Below are positions 40,513 to 49,239 of a stretch of DNA of 64,000 bases, one piece after another. The stretch's first letter is position 1; each line of letters starts with the position of its first letter. The notes beneath the pieces are model-generated. The model was not told the origin of the DNA. It searched no databases and was given only the letters and a program-made list of their open reading frames with translations. The stretch is taken from the NCBI RefSeq assembly GCF_026191675.1, contig NZ_JAKRRY010000002.1, forward strand, positions 186,001-250,000, given 5' to 3'. Source of the stretch: Vibrio qingdaonensis (GTDB lineage Bacteria > Pseudomonadota > Gammaproteobacteria > Enterobacterales > Vibrionaceae). The translations under genes and the position numbers were made by a program.

Positions 40513-42495
40513 ATGAAAGTAGTCGTGTTTGCCTACCACAATATCGGTTGTACAGGCGTTCGTAGTTTGCTTGAAGCAGGCGTTGAAATCGAAGCGGTAT
40601 TTACCCATGTTGATGACAGCAACGAAAACGTATTTTTTGAGTCTGTAGCGAAGCTTGCGGCGAAAAACGGTATCCCAGTTTATGCGCCAGAAGACGTAAA
40701 CCACCCACTTTGGGTTGAGAAAATTCGCCAGATGAAACCTGACGCGTTGTTCTCTTTCTACTACCGCAATATGATCAGCCAAGAAGTGTTGGATCTTGCG
40801 CCAAAAGGTGGCTTTAACCTGCACGGTTCTTTGCTTCCAACTTACCGTGGTCGTGCTCCTATCAACTGGGCACTGGTTAACGGCGAGACAGAGACTGGCG
40901 TGACGCTGCACAAAATGGTGCAAAAAGCGGACGCTGGCGACATCGTTGGTCAAGAAAAAATTGCCATTACTGACGAAGATTCAGCAGAAACACTGCATAA
41001 GCGTCTAGCGGTAGCATCAAGCGATCTACTGGCTAAAGTATTGCCAACCATCGTTGATGGTAGCGCAGTAGCAACCGCACAAGATGAAACAAAAGCGACG
41101 TACTTTGGTCGCCGTACACCCGCTGATGGTGAAATCAAATGGTCTACAGACTCTCGCACAGTATTTAACTTAGTGCGTGCGGTTACTGAACCATTCCCAG
41201 GTGCCTTTACTTTCCTAGGTGAGCGTAAGCTGACAATCTGGAGTGTGACACCAAGCGAAAAAACATTTGAAGCGACGCCAGGTACGATTGTTGCGACTTC
41301 TCCTCTAACCATTGCTTGTGCTCAAGGCTCAGTGATTGTTAACTCTGGTGAAGCGGAAAACGGTCTATATCTTGGTGGTGAGCAACTGGCTGCAGAACTT
41401 CACTTAATCGAAGGTATGCGTTTTGGTCCTCAAGCAAGCGCGATCATCAATGCTAAGAAACGTCAAAAAGTTCTTATCCTAGGTGCAAACGGCTTCATCG
41501 GTACTCACTTAACTAAGCGTCTTCTTGATGATGGCGGTTACGAAGTGTACGCGATGGACATGAGCTCTAACCAGATCTCTGATCACTTGGGTCACCCTGA
41601 CTTCCATTTCGTTGAAGGTGATATCACCATTCATAACGAATGGATTGAGTACCACATTAAGAAGTGTGACATCGTATTACCATTAGTTGCTATCGCGACT
41701 CCAATTGAATACACGCGTAACCCACTCAAAGTATTTGAGCTGGATTTTGAAGAGAACTTGAAGATTGTTCGTGGCTGTGTGAAATACAACAAGCGCATTA
41801 TCTTCCCATCGACTTCAGAAGTTTACGGTATGTCTACGGATTCTGAGTTCAACGAAGATACGTCGCCGCTTATCGTGGGTCCTATCAACCGTCAGCGTTG
41901 GATCTACTCAGTGTCTAAGCAATTGCTTGACCGTGTAATCTGGGCTTATGGTAAAAAAGATGGTCTTAACTTCACACTGTTCCGTCCATTTAACTGGATG
42001 GGTCCTCGCCTTGATAGCTTGAACTCAGCACGTGTTGGTTCTAGCCGTGCGATTACTCAGCTTATTCTAAACCTTGTTGAAGGTACGCCAATCAAACTGA
42101 TTGACGGCGGTGAGCAGAAGCGCTGTTTCACGGACATTTCTGAAGCGATTGAAGCACTATTCCGCATCATCGAAAACAAAGATGGTCTGTGTGACGGTCA
42201 AATCATCAACATTGGTGCACCAGAGAACGAAGCGAGCATCAAAGAGTTGGCTGAAACATTGGTAGAGAAGTTTGAAAACCACCCATTACGTGGCAACTTC
42301 CCTCCATTTGCGGGCTACAACCTAGTAGAAAGCAAAGCGTTTTACGGCGACGGTTACCAAGACGTTCAACACCGTAAACCAAGCATTGCTAACGCGAAGA
42401 AACTTCTGGATTGGGAACCACAGGTTCACATGAATGATACTATCGAAGAGACGTTAGATTTCTTCCTTAAAGGTGCAGTAGCAGAAGATAAGTAA
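40513..42495 (+). CDS. arnA: Bifunctional UDP-glucuronate decarboxylase / UDP-Ara4N formyltransferase ArnA
   Basis: A 660-residue fusion, the same length as E. coli ArnA. The N-terminal formyltransferase has the catalytic region [19 protein letters not shown]. The C-terminal SDR domain begins near residue 315 with the NAD motif [10 protein letters not shown] and carries STSEVYGM and [10 protein letters not shown] (Tyr/Lys pair). The two halves oxidise and decarboxylate UDP-glucuronate and N-formylate UDP-Ara4N. The stop overlaps the arnD ATG. Codon use looks strongly biased (CGT, AAC, GAA), suggesting good expression. Confidence 0.96.
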   Translation: MKVVVFAYHNIGCTGVRSLLEAGVEIEAVFTHVDDSNENVFFESVAKLAAKNGIPVYAPEDVNHPLWVEKIRQMKPDALFSFYYRNMISQEVLDLAPKGGFNLHGSLLPTYRGRAPINWALVNGETETGVTLHKMVQKADAGDIVGQEKIAITDEDSAETLHKRLAVASSDLLAKVLPTIVDGSAVATAQDETKATYFGRRTPADGEIKWSTDSRTVFNLVRAVTEPFPGAFTFLGERKLTIWSVTPSEKTFEATPGTIVATSPLTIACAQGSVIVNSGEAENGLYLGGEQLAAELHLIEGMRFGPQASAIINAKKRQKVLILGANGFIGTHLTKRLLDDGGYEVYAMDMSSNQISDHLGHPDFHFVEGDITIHNEWIEYHIKKCDIVLPLVAIATPIEYTRNPLKVFELDFEENLKIVRGCVKYNKRIIFPSTSEVYGMSTDSEFNEDTSPLIVGPINRQRWIYSVSKQLLDRVIWAYGKKDGLNFTLFRPFNWMGPRLDSLNSARVGSSRAITQLILNLVEGTPIKLIDGGEQKRCFTDISEAIEALFRIIENKDGLCDGQIINIGAPENEASIKELAETLVEKFENHPLRGNFPPFAGYNLVESKAFYGDGYQDVQHRKPSIANAKKLLDWEPQVHMNDTIEETLDFFLKGAVAEDK

Positions 42496-43409
42496 TGAAT
42501 CAGAATGAAGTCACTAAGGTCGGTCTTAGGATCGACGTAGACACGTTTCGAGGAACTAAACTCGGCGTGCCTAAGCTGCTCGAAATTTTCGAAAAGCATG
42601 GAGTGATGGCTTCATTCTTCTTTACTGTTGGACCTGATAACATGGGGCGCCATATATGGCGCCTTTTGCGTCCTGCATTTTTGAAGAAGATGCTTCGCTC
42701 AAAAGCTGCGAGTCTTTACGGTTACGATATTCTCATCCGTGGTACGCTGTGGCCGGGTCCAATCATTGGTAAGAAGTTACGTCCTATCATTGAAGCTGCC
42801 GATCACGCTGGCCATGAGATTGGTCTCCACGCGTGGGATCACCATAAATGGCAAATGAAAACAGATACCATGTCTGATGCGGAACTTCGCAATCAAATAA
42901 CCCTTGGCTATAATCTTCTCAAAGACATCACAGGTAAACACTTACCTTGTAGTGCTGTCGCTGGATGGCGTTGTACTGATCAGACTTTGATTGAGAAAAA
43001 TGCCTTTCCTTTCAAGTACAACAGTGACTGTCGTGGCGATTCCATTTTCTCACCAGGAGAAGGAATGGCACCACAGATCCCTGTCACCTTGCCAACGTAT
43101 GATGAATTGGTTGGCCAAGATGGTGTGGACAACAGCAACTATAATGACGCTATTCTTAAGCTGATTAAACGCGATGGTCTGAACGTTTATACGATTCATG
43201 CCGAAGTGGAAGGTATCGTCTGTGCCGAAATGTTTGAAGAATTGATTGTCAGAGCTAAGCAACAAAATATAGAATTCGTGCCTATGATTGATCTGCTTAA
43301 TGATGCAGTTGATCCACTTCCTCATGATTCGATAAAAAATATTGAGATGGAAGGACGTGAAGGTTGGTTGACTCACCAAGCCTCATTTGTAAAACGAATG
43401 GGACTCTGA
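42495..43409 (+). CDS. arnD: Undecaprenyl-phosphate Ara4FN deformylase ArnD
   Basis: A 304-residue NodB-type polysaccharide deacetylase that removes the formyl group from the lipid-linked sugar, making the pathway irreversible. The metal/catalytic parts are GLRIDVDTFRGT (catalytic Asp) and EIGLHAWDHHKWQ (metal His). TFF-like SFFFTVGPDNMGR follows the family. It overlaps the arnA stop by one base and is followed by a hairpin before arnT. Confidence 0.95.
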   Translation: MNQNEVTKVGLRIDVDTFRGTKLGVPKLLEIFEKHGVMASFFFTVGPDNMGRHIWRLLRPAFLKKMLRSKAASLYGYDILIRGTLWPGPIIGKKLRPIIEAADHAGHEIGLHAWDHHKWQMKTDTMSDAELRNQITLGYNLLKDITGKHLPCSAVAGWRCTDQTLIEKNAFPFKYNSDCRGDSIFSPGEGMAPQIPVTLPTYDELVGQDGVDNSNYNDAILKLIKRDGLNVYTIHAEVEGIVCAEMFEELIVRAKQQNIEFVPMIDLLNDAVDPLPHDSIKNIEMEGREGWLTHQASFVKRMGL

Positions 43410-43484
43410 GTTACCTTATTTGTATACCTTATTAGCGGTATGCAAAATTGGCAGTATAGAAATAATACGCCACATACTAAACAC

Positions 43485-43509
43485 AAGCCCATGATAGTCG
43501 TGGGCTTTT
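43485..43509 (+). terminator. Intra-operon hairpin before arnT
   Basis: AAGCCCA pairs with TGGGCTT around a nine-base loop and is followed by TT then ATT. It looks like a weak terminator inside the arn operon, 18 bp before the arnT start, and may lower arnTEF relative to arnBCAD. Confidence 0.6.
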
Positions 43510-43526
43510 ATTCAATTGGATGAAGA

Positions 43527-45179
43527 ATGCAACAATCTCGAATTAACTGGGCGGTATGGGTTCCGCTTTTCTTTATAGCTCTTTACATATTGCCGTTGGA
43601 TATTCGTCCACTCTGGTCCCCTGATGAGCTGCGTTACGGTGAAATCTCTCGAGAGATGGTCGCATCCGGAAACTGGATTGTACCAACATTTAATGACCTG
43701 CGTTATTTTGAAAAGCCGGTAATGGGCTATTGGTTTAATGCGATCGCTCAAGTGATTTTTGGTGAAAATAACTTTTCTGTGCGTATTGCCTCTGCACTCG
43801 CGACTTTAGGTGTTGCTCTTAGTTTAGTATTAGTCGTTGGTAAAATGACGACACGCCGTCAAGGTTGGTTAACCGCGGGCGTATTTTTAAGTATGTTTAT
43901 GGTGGCGGCTGTAGGTACGTACAGCGTACTGGATGGCATGCTTGCGTTCTGGTTGAGTGCTTGTTACGTCGCATTCTTCTTTGCTACCCAATCTCAAACC
44001 AGTGCTCAGCGCTGGCTTAATTATGGTCTGGCAGGGTTTTTCTGCGGATGCGCAGTATTAACCAAAGGTTTCCTCGCACTAGCACTGCCCGTGATTGTCG
44101 TTGTCCCTTATATGATCATGCAAAAGCAGTTTTTAGAAATACTGCGCTGGGGCTGGTGGGTCATGCTTGTGGCGTTTATCACTTGCTTACCATGGTCACT
44201 TGCTGTGCATGCAGCCGAAGCCGATTATTGGAATTACTTCTTCTGGGAAGAGCATATTCACCGATTTACCGCCGAAGACGCTCAACACGTTGCGCCGATC
44301 TGGTACTACGTGCCATTCCTGTTTTTGGGTACGCTTCCGTGGATATTTTGGGCGCCGTCGGCAGTGGTGCAACTCAAAGGTGAATTGTCAAAACCGCTCA
44401 TTCGCTACTCATTGCTTTGGGCGATTGTTCCTTTCCTATTTTTCTCATATGCCAGTGGGAAGTTAGCGACATACATCCTTCCTTGTATGGCGCCTATCGC
44501 GATTCTTTTGACTCATGGTCTTTTGAAAGCGGGCGAGAAAAAAGTAAAAGGTTTAACAATTGGTTCAGCCATTAATGGTTTGTTCTTTGCTGTAGTCGCT
44601 ACGGTATTAGTGGTGATGTTCTTTATGGGCAAACTGCCACTTGAGGCATCCGAATCTTACCGCGTTGCAGTAGCGGCGTTTATTCTTGGTTTTTGGGCTG
44701 TTTGTGCCTTCTACGCCATTAAAACGTCGTCATTTGAGAAAAAGTTTGCTGCCTATATGGTGTCACCATTAGCGTTGTTTGCTTTATTTTCATTTGCTGT
44801 GCCAAACACAACGATTCACTCGAAAATGCCAGAAGACTTTATGACCATGTTGGCGCCAAAAGTCTCTGATGACATGGTGCTGATTGCCGATTATCCTGAC
44901 ACAATGTCTGCGTTAAATTGGTACTTAAAACGCAGCGATGTCTACCTAACCAGAGGTATGGGCGAAGTGGATTATGGCCTTGAATATGACGATTCAAAAC
45001 ATCGTTATGTTGCGTGGAATCAATTGGGTGAGTTTATTAAAGAAAAACAATTAACTGGGCCTGTTTTGCTCCACTTTAGAGATTTGCCTGCCTTGCCAGA
45101 AGGTTTCCCAGAATCGAGTGATCATGTCGATTTAGGTCGTTATCATGCGCTGATTTTTGACAAGAAAGCACAAAATTAA
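43527..45179 (+). CDS. arnT: Ara4N transferase ArnT
   Basis: A 550-residue GT83 integral membrane transferase that moves Ara4N from undecaprenyl phosphate to lipid A phosphates on the periplasmic face. This lowers negative charge and confers polymyxin resistance. The first periplasmic loop [20 protein letters not shown] contains the catalytic Asp/Glu residues of the family; [12 protein letters not shown] follows. About 12 helices are predicted, with a soluble C-terminal domain. The stop overlaps the arnE ATG. Confidence 0.95.
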   Translation: MQQSRINWAVWVPLFFIALYILPLDIRPLWSPDELRYGEISREMVASGNWIVPTFNDLRYFEKPVMGYWFNAIAQVIFGENNFSVRIASALATLGVALSLVLVVGKMTTRRQGWLTAGVFLSMFMVAAVGTYSVLDGMLAFWLSACYVAFFFATQSQTSAQRWLNYGLAGFFCGCAVLTKGFLALALPVIVVVPYMIMQKQFLEILRWGWWVMLVAFITCLPWSLAVHAAEADYWNYFFWEEHIHRFTAEDAQHVAPIWYYVPFLFLGTLPWIFWAPSAVVQLKGELSKPLIRYSLLWAIVPFLFFSYASGKLATYILPCMAPIAILLTHGLLKAGEKKVKGLTIGSAINGLFFAVVATVLVVMFFMGKLPLEASESYRVAVAAFILGFWAVCAFYAIKTSSFEKKFAAYMVSPLALFALFSFAVPNTTIHSKMPEDFMTMLAPKVSDDMVLIADYPDTMSALNWYLKRSDVYLTRGMGEVDYGLEYDDSKHRYVAWNQLGEFIKEKQLTGPVLLHFRDLPALPEGFPESSDHVDLGRYHALIFDKKAQN

Positions 45180-45526
45180 TGACAGTTTTTCTGTTTGTTC
45201 TTTCTGTCGTCGCCAGTTCGTTAAGCCAGTATTGGCAAAAGCGAGCGGCGATGCACTTTGAAGAAAATCCACACTTATCGGTGATAGGGAAGTTGTTTAG
45301 CTTCCCTATGCTACTCGGTATTACATTTTTAGGAACCAGTGCCATTACATGGCTTGGTGTCCTGAGCCAGTGGGATGTCTCTGTGGCCTATCCATTGCTA
45401 AGTATTAACTTTGTTATCATGCTGTTGATCTCAAAGTTTGCATTTGGAGAAGTGATTGTTCCAAAGCAGTGGCTTGGCGTGATGTGTATCATGATTGGTG
45501 TCGGTATTTTAGGTGGTGCTGGCTAA
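45179..45526 (+). CDS. arnE: Ara4N-phosphoundecaprenol flippase subunit ArnE
   Basis: A 115-residue four-helix EamA/SMR-like protein. The family-like [30 protein letters not shown] and the final helix [12 protein letters not shown] are visible. With ArnF it moves the lipid-linked Ara4N across the inner membrane. Start and stop both overlap neighbours (TAATG). Confidence 0.92.
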   Translation: MTVFLFVLSVVASSLSQYWQKRAAMHFEENPHLSVIGKLFSFPMLLGITFLGTSAITWLGVLSQWDVSVAYPLLSINFVIMLLISKFAFGEVIVPKQWLGVMCIMIGVGILGGAG

Positions 45527-45948
45527 TGGTATTGAAAGATTTAAAAGCAGGACTTCCGGTTGCCTTGTTAAGCGTTGTACTTATTTCTGTCGCTCAATTA
45601 GCGATGAAGTGGGGGATGGGTAATGTATCTTCTCAGTGGACCCTAATAACAGAGCTGCTCGCTCAATATGAGTTAGGGCAACTTTGGCTAGCGACTTGGC
45701 CTGCGTTAGTTTGTGTGGCGATAGGGTTGTTATGCTATGCCACCTCAATGGCATGTTGGGTAATGGCGCTTAAACATTTACCTTTAGGCGTTGCTTATCC
45801 GTTATTGAGTTTGAGTTACGTTTTAGTTTATGCGCTGGCCGTAACGCTTCCGTGGTTGAATGAGCCATTTAATGGAGTGAAGTTGTTTGGCATTGGGTTT
45901 ATTCTTGTCGGACTTATGTGCATCTTTACCGCAAAAAAATCCAGCTGA
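45526..45948 (+). CDS. arnF: Ara4N-phosphoundecaprenol flippase subunit ArnF
   Basis: A 140-residue four-helix partner of ArnE. LSVVLISVAQLAMKWGM, CWVMALKHLPLGVAYPLLSLSYVLVY and the final helix LFGIGFILVGLMCIF fit. The ATG at 45526 overlapping the arnE stop gives the normal length; an upstream in-frame start runs through arnE. The terminator stem begins inside its last codons. Confidence 0.92.
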   Translation: MVLKDLKAGLPVALLSVVLISVAQLAMKWGMGNVSSQWTLITELLAQYELGQLWLATWPALVCVAIGLLCYATSMACWVMALKHLPLGVAYPLLSLSYVLVYALAVTLPWLNEPFNGVKLFGIGFILVGLMCIFTAKKSS

Positions 45949-45961
45949 GGCTGGATTTTTT
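45933..45961. terminator. Shared bidirectional terminator between arnF and sypR
   Basis: AAAAAATCCAGC and GCTGGATTTTTT pair around TGAG, and that TGA is the arnF stop codon. Only about 29 bp then separate it from the sypR stop, so both long operons appear to end on this one element. Confidence 0.9.
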
Positions 45962-45989
45962 ATACTCGTAACAACAGGGTTCGTTATGC

Positions 45990-46631
45990 TTAACGGCCAC
46001 GGCCATCAACCATGATTTTCAATGTCTTGATGACGATATGCACATCAGTAATGAACCATGTTTTCAAGGATGATAGTGATAACGCGTAGCTGTGATCAAA
46101 CCCTACTTTTCTTCTCACATCATCTACACAGGTGTCATAACCTTGATTGACTTGTGCAAGCCCCGTGATGCCAGGTAAAACATCATAAGTTCGCTCAGTA
46201 AAAAAGGGGATATCTTGTTCAAGCTTTGTATAGAAATCAGGGCGCTCTGGTCTTGGACCAATTAAGGACATATCGCCTTTGATGACATTAATGAACTGCG
46301 GTAATTCATCGAGTCGAGTTTTTCTTAAAAATCGTCCAACTGGCGTTATTCTCGGGTCATTTTCCGTCGCCCACGTTGCGCCGCTTCGGCTCTCGGCATC
46401 AATGTACATGGTGCGATATTTAAGTACGTGAATAAGGTCAACTTTAGTGGGCGTAAACTTACCCACTCTTAATTGTTGATAGAATACCGGTCCTTTGGAT
46501 GTTAATTTTATTGCGATAGCAACCGGTATGAATGATATCGCTAAGATTACCATGCCGACACTCGCGCCAATCAAGTCGAAGATACGTTTGGCGATGCGAA
46601 TGGTTGGTTTTTCATAGGTGGTATTTTTCAT
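45990..46631 (-). CDS. sypR: Initiating sugar-phosphate transferase SypR-like
   Basis: A 213-residue monotopic phosphoglycosyl transferase that should load the first sugar phosphate onto undecaprenyl phosphate. The N-terminal re-entrant helix (GASVGMVILAISFIPVAIAI) follows KRIFDL. The catalytic Asp-Glu pair is in KTRLDELPQFINVIKGDMS, then LIGPRPERP and LPGITGLAQVNQ. It is last in the syp gene order. The start at 46631 avoids overlap with the preceding gene's stop. Confidence 0.9.
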   Translation of the reverse strand: MKNTTYEKPTIRIAKRIFDLIGASVGMVILAISFIPVAIAIKLTSKGPVFYQQLRVGKFTPTKVDLIHVLKYRTMYIDAESRSGATWATENDPRITPVGRFLRKTRLDELPQFINVIKGDMSLIGPRPERPDFYTKLEQDIPFFTERTYDVLPGITGLAQVNQGYDTCVDDVRRKVGFDHSYALSLSSLKTWFITDVHIVIKTLKIMVDGRGR

Positions 46632-46641
46632 GATAAGTCTC

Positions 46642-47823
46642 CTAGCGTAAAACACGCTTCCATTTTCCGTTTTCAAATCCTAGCAGGTAGCGCAAGCCAC
46701 CAATGAAATTTGCAGTGTGACCAACGACCAAATACGTTAAAAGCTGCATGGGTTTAGTACGTTGTAAATGAGGGAAGTAATAGGCTAAAGCGGCTAAGCT
46801 GTAGATCGCAATTTGAGCAACGAAAAAGCATAGAAACAAAAAGTATTGGCTCAATAAACCCGATGTTATGAGACAGCTAATCATTAAGTAAGGCGTAAGT
46901 AGTCTTAGTCCTTTTCCTGAGAAGAAGGCAAAAGCGACCCCCTTAAAGCGTGGGGAAAATAAGTCAAATAACTGAACAACCTGCTGCATGTTACCTGCAG
47001 AAATTCTGATCCTACGTTTGAAGTCATCCCCAGCTTGGGTCGCCTCTAATTCAACGGCGTTCATGTCAGGTGAATAGGCTGCGCGATAGCCTTTGTGCAC
47101 AATGTGCATTGGAATGAGGAAGTCATCGTTAATGGCGTTAGTGGGTAGTGCTTCAAATAGGGCGGTACGAATGAAATACAACGCACCGTGACTACCGATA
47201 GTGGAGCCCAATGTCGTTTCTCGATATTTGATCTGATTTTGGTAATGCCAATACGCCGCTTCACTGCTTTCTTGGTCGAGTAAGTGATAGGTGGAATTCA
47301 CCACTCCAACCTCTGGGTCACGAAATTGTTTCGCTGCAATAATGAGAGCATCGATAGAGATAAGTGATGATACATCGGTGATCGCGGTAATGTCTGAGGA
47401 GATACAAGGTAACATTTGATTTAATATGGCCACTTTACCGCGGTTTTTCTCGTGGGCGATGACTTCAAAATGCGCTTCTGAACATATTGCTTCCTGTATT
47501 GTCGATTCTGCTACATGTACAGTGTCATCAGTACAGCCGTCGGCAATAATGAGCACACGAAGTTTGCTTTGGGGATAATCAAGGCTGGCGATATTTCGAA
47601 TTTTTTCCGCAATCCACAACTCTTCATTAAACGCCGGCATCAAAATAGTAATGCTAGGTAGCACACGGTCTTTATTCTGTTCGCGATAACCGCGGTTTGA
47701 CGACGCCACGGCTTTGAGCGGATGTCTATTCGAATACCAACGTAGTAGCAATGGGTAGCCCGCATGATGGTAGACAATGAGAGCCGCACATATTGAAAAT
47801 ATTCCTAACCAGATTCCGTCCAT
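46642..47823 (-). CDS. sypQ: GT2 family glycosyltransferase SypQ-like
   Basis: A 393-residue membrane glycosyltransferase. An N-terminal helix is followed by a GT-A domain with ILMPAFNEELWI, the nucleotide-binding IIADGCTDDTV, ITDVSSLIS and the acceptor-side NDDFLIPMHIV. An RRIRISAGNMQQ segment sits where processive enzymes have QxxRW, and three to four C-terminal helices follow. The start at 47823 has AGGAG 7 bp upstream. The position matches SypQ. Confidence 0.85.
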   Translation of the reverse strand: MDGIWLGIFSICAALIVYHHAGYPLLLRWYSNRHPLKAVASSNRGYREQNKDRVLPSITILMPAFNEELWIAEKIRNIASLDYPQSKLRVLIIADGCTDDTVHVAESTIQEAICSEAHFEVIAHEKNRGKVAILNQMLPCISSDITAITDVSSLISIDALIIAAKQFRDPEVGVVNSTYHLLDQESSEAAYWHYQNQIKYRETTLGSTIGSHGALYFIRTALFEALPTNAINDDFLIPMHIVHKGYRAAYSPDMNAVELEATQAGDDFKRRIRISAGNMQQVVQLFDLFSPRFKGVAFAFFSGKGLRLLTPYLMISCLITSGLLSQYFLFLCFFVAQIAIYSLAALAYYFPHLQRTKPMQLLTYLVVGHTANFIGGLRYLLGFENGKWKRVLR

Positions 47824-47898
47824 TGACTTGCTCCTATGCAATAGATGCTTGACTTAATTTGTGGGTGATATTGAGCGCCATAATCTTGGGGTATGACA

Positions 47899-49014
47899 TT
47901 AAGCTTTGAATACCAGATTGCGATAGGCTTGACTCATTGCTCTCACATCGTTGTTTTCTACCACAAAATCCCGAGGACAGAATAGATGCTTGGTCTGAAG
48001 GGCAAGAGTTAGAGAATCAATGAGTGATGCAACATTTTTCGGCTCAGTCACGACACCAGACAACGGACACAGTGTTTCTTTTGCCGCGCCAACATCGGTG
48101 ACAACAACGGGAATATTGCAAGCTTGTGCTTCTAACGGTGATAACGGAAAACCTTCTTGCAGAGATGGTAGGCAAAAAACGTCTAAAGCTTGATAAAAAG
48201 TCGGCATTTGGTCAACAAGACCAAGAAAGTGGACGCGGTCTTGAATCTCAAGGTCATGGCATAGCTGTTTCAACTCAGTGTCGAGCGAGCCAATACCAGC
48301 GATGGCTAAGTGTATGTGTTTAGGGAGGCGAGATAATGCTTTGAGCAAAAAGATCTGACCTTTGACGGTCTCTAATCTACCAGCAGTACCAATCATCATT
48401 GGATGGGCTGGTAAGTTGAGTGCTCGACGAGCGCTGAGGCGATCGCCAGGCACGAAACGATTACAGTCGATACCATTTTTAATAAGTAATGGCTCGGTGT
48501 TGGGAAATAGCTCGATAAGTTGTTGCTGTACGCCACATGCATCCGCGACTAAAATCGGTTTCACGAGTTTAAGTGCCAAGCCCTCTACGCTTTGACGCTT
48601 TTCGCAATTGAGGTGCCACATGTCATGTTCGGTGTGAATTCGAATGGGTACTTTAGCAAGCCTCGCCGCGATACCGCCGTATAGAAGTGGACCTATATGG
48701 TGCGTATGAACGACTTGAGGTGACAGTGCTTTAAACAGACGCGAAAGTGTTCTTACTAAGGTTATTTGCGTTCCTGCTGGTTTAGCAAGAAAGAACAAAT
48801 GTGAACGGTATTGGCGTAATTTGGGCCAATGTTCCAATGCTTGTTCCATCTCACCTTCCAAGCTCACGATGAATACGCGCTCGGCGTCGTTAGCCTGCTT
48901 TAGCAGTTCGAGAACCATGGTTTCCAGTCCACCGGGTGCCATATGTTGTACAACATGAATGACTTTTAAAGTGGATCCTGTGCCCTTTTTGGCAATAAGA
49001 GGCGACGTTTTCAT
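47899..49014 (-). CDS. sypP: GT4 family glycosyltransferase SypP-like
   Basis: A 371-residue retaining glycosyltransferase with GT-B fold. The N-terminus IHVVQHMAPGGLETMVLELL, the phosphate/nucleotide region GTAGRLETVKGQIFLLKAL and the acidic motif FCLPSLQEGFPLSPLEA (EX7E) are visible. It has its own sigma-54 promoter and enhancer-like site in the 225-bp gap upstream, which matches the internal promoter before sypP in V. fischeri. AAGGAGA precedes the ATG. Confidence 0.87.
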   Translation of the reverse strand: MKTSPLIAKKGTGSTLKVIHVVQHMAPGGLETMVLELLKQANDAERVFIVSLEGEMEQALEHWPKLRQYRSHLFFLAKPAGTQITLVRTLSRLFKALSPQVVHTHHIGPLLYGGIAARLAKVPIRIHTEHDMWHLNCEKRQSVEGLALKLVKPILVADACGVQQQLIELFPNTEPLLIKNGIDCNRFVPGDRLSARRALNLPAHPMMIGTAGRLETVKGQIFLLKALSRLPKHIHLAIAGIGSLDTELKQLCHDLEIQDRVHFLGLVDQMPTFYQALDVFCLPSLQEGFPLSPLEAQACNIPVVVTDVGAAKETLCPLSGVVTEPKNVASLIDSLTLALQTKHLFCPRDFVVENNDVRAMSQAYRNLVFKA

Positions 49015-49056
49015 GGTGTTCTCCTTATGTTTCTAACTAGAACGACACGTTAGTGT

Positions 49057-49077
49057 TAATAACTAATAACTAATAAC
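49057..49077. repeat. Three tandem TAATAAC repeats in the sypP leader
   Basis: TAATAAC occurs three times in direct succession between the sigma-54 promoter and the sypP ATG, that is, in the predicted 5' untranslated region. It may be incidental AT-rich sequence. Confidence 0.8.
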
Positions 49078-49108
49078 TGCGAAGAGGGTGCTGCTGTAGT
49101 TTAGCTAT

Positions 49109-49124
49109 TGCATTCCTTGTGCCA
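49109..49124 (-). promoter_or_regulatory. Sigma-54 promoter of sypP
   Basis: On the minus strand TGGCACAAGGAATGCA matches the -24/-12 consensus TGGCAC-N5-TTGC closely, with GG and GC in the required spacing. It lies about 95 bp before the sypP start. Confidence 0.82.
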
Positions 49125-49181
49125 TAAAATTAATAGTTATATTTCAATTGCTTAATATGTCTCATTGTCGCCACTGATTTC

Positions 49182-49206
49182 GATTTTTAAATTGAGAATC
49201 AGTTTG
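49182..49206 (-). promoter_or_regulatory. Candidate SypG enhancer site upstream of sypP
   Basis: A 25-bp element read on the minus strand as CAAACTGATTC, TCAATTTAAA and AATC. It shares CAAA-Y-TG-M-TTC and an AA-rich right arm with sites upstream of sypM and sypI. It sits 58 bp upstream of the sigma-54 promoter. The TTCTCA core resembles the reported SypG-binding element of V. fischeri, as I recall it. Confidence 0.72.
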
Positions 49207-49239
49207 AACGTGAATAACAAGCGACAGTGGCGTTAAGTG

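Noticed and set aside
40498..41312. Two open frames of 151 and 120 residues opposite arnA
   Set aside because: They are antisense shadows of the strongly biased arnA coding sequence and have no family features.
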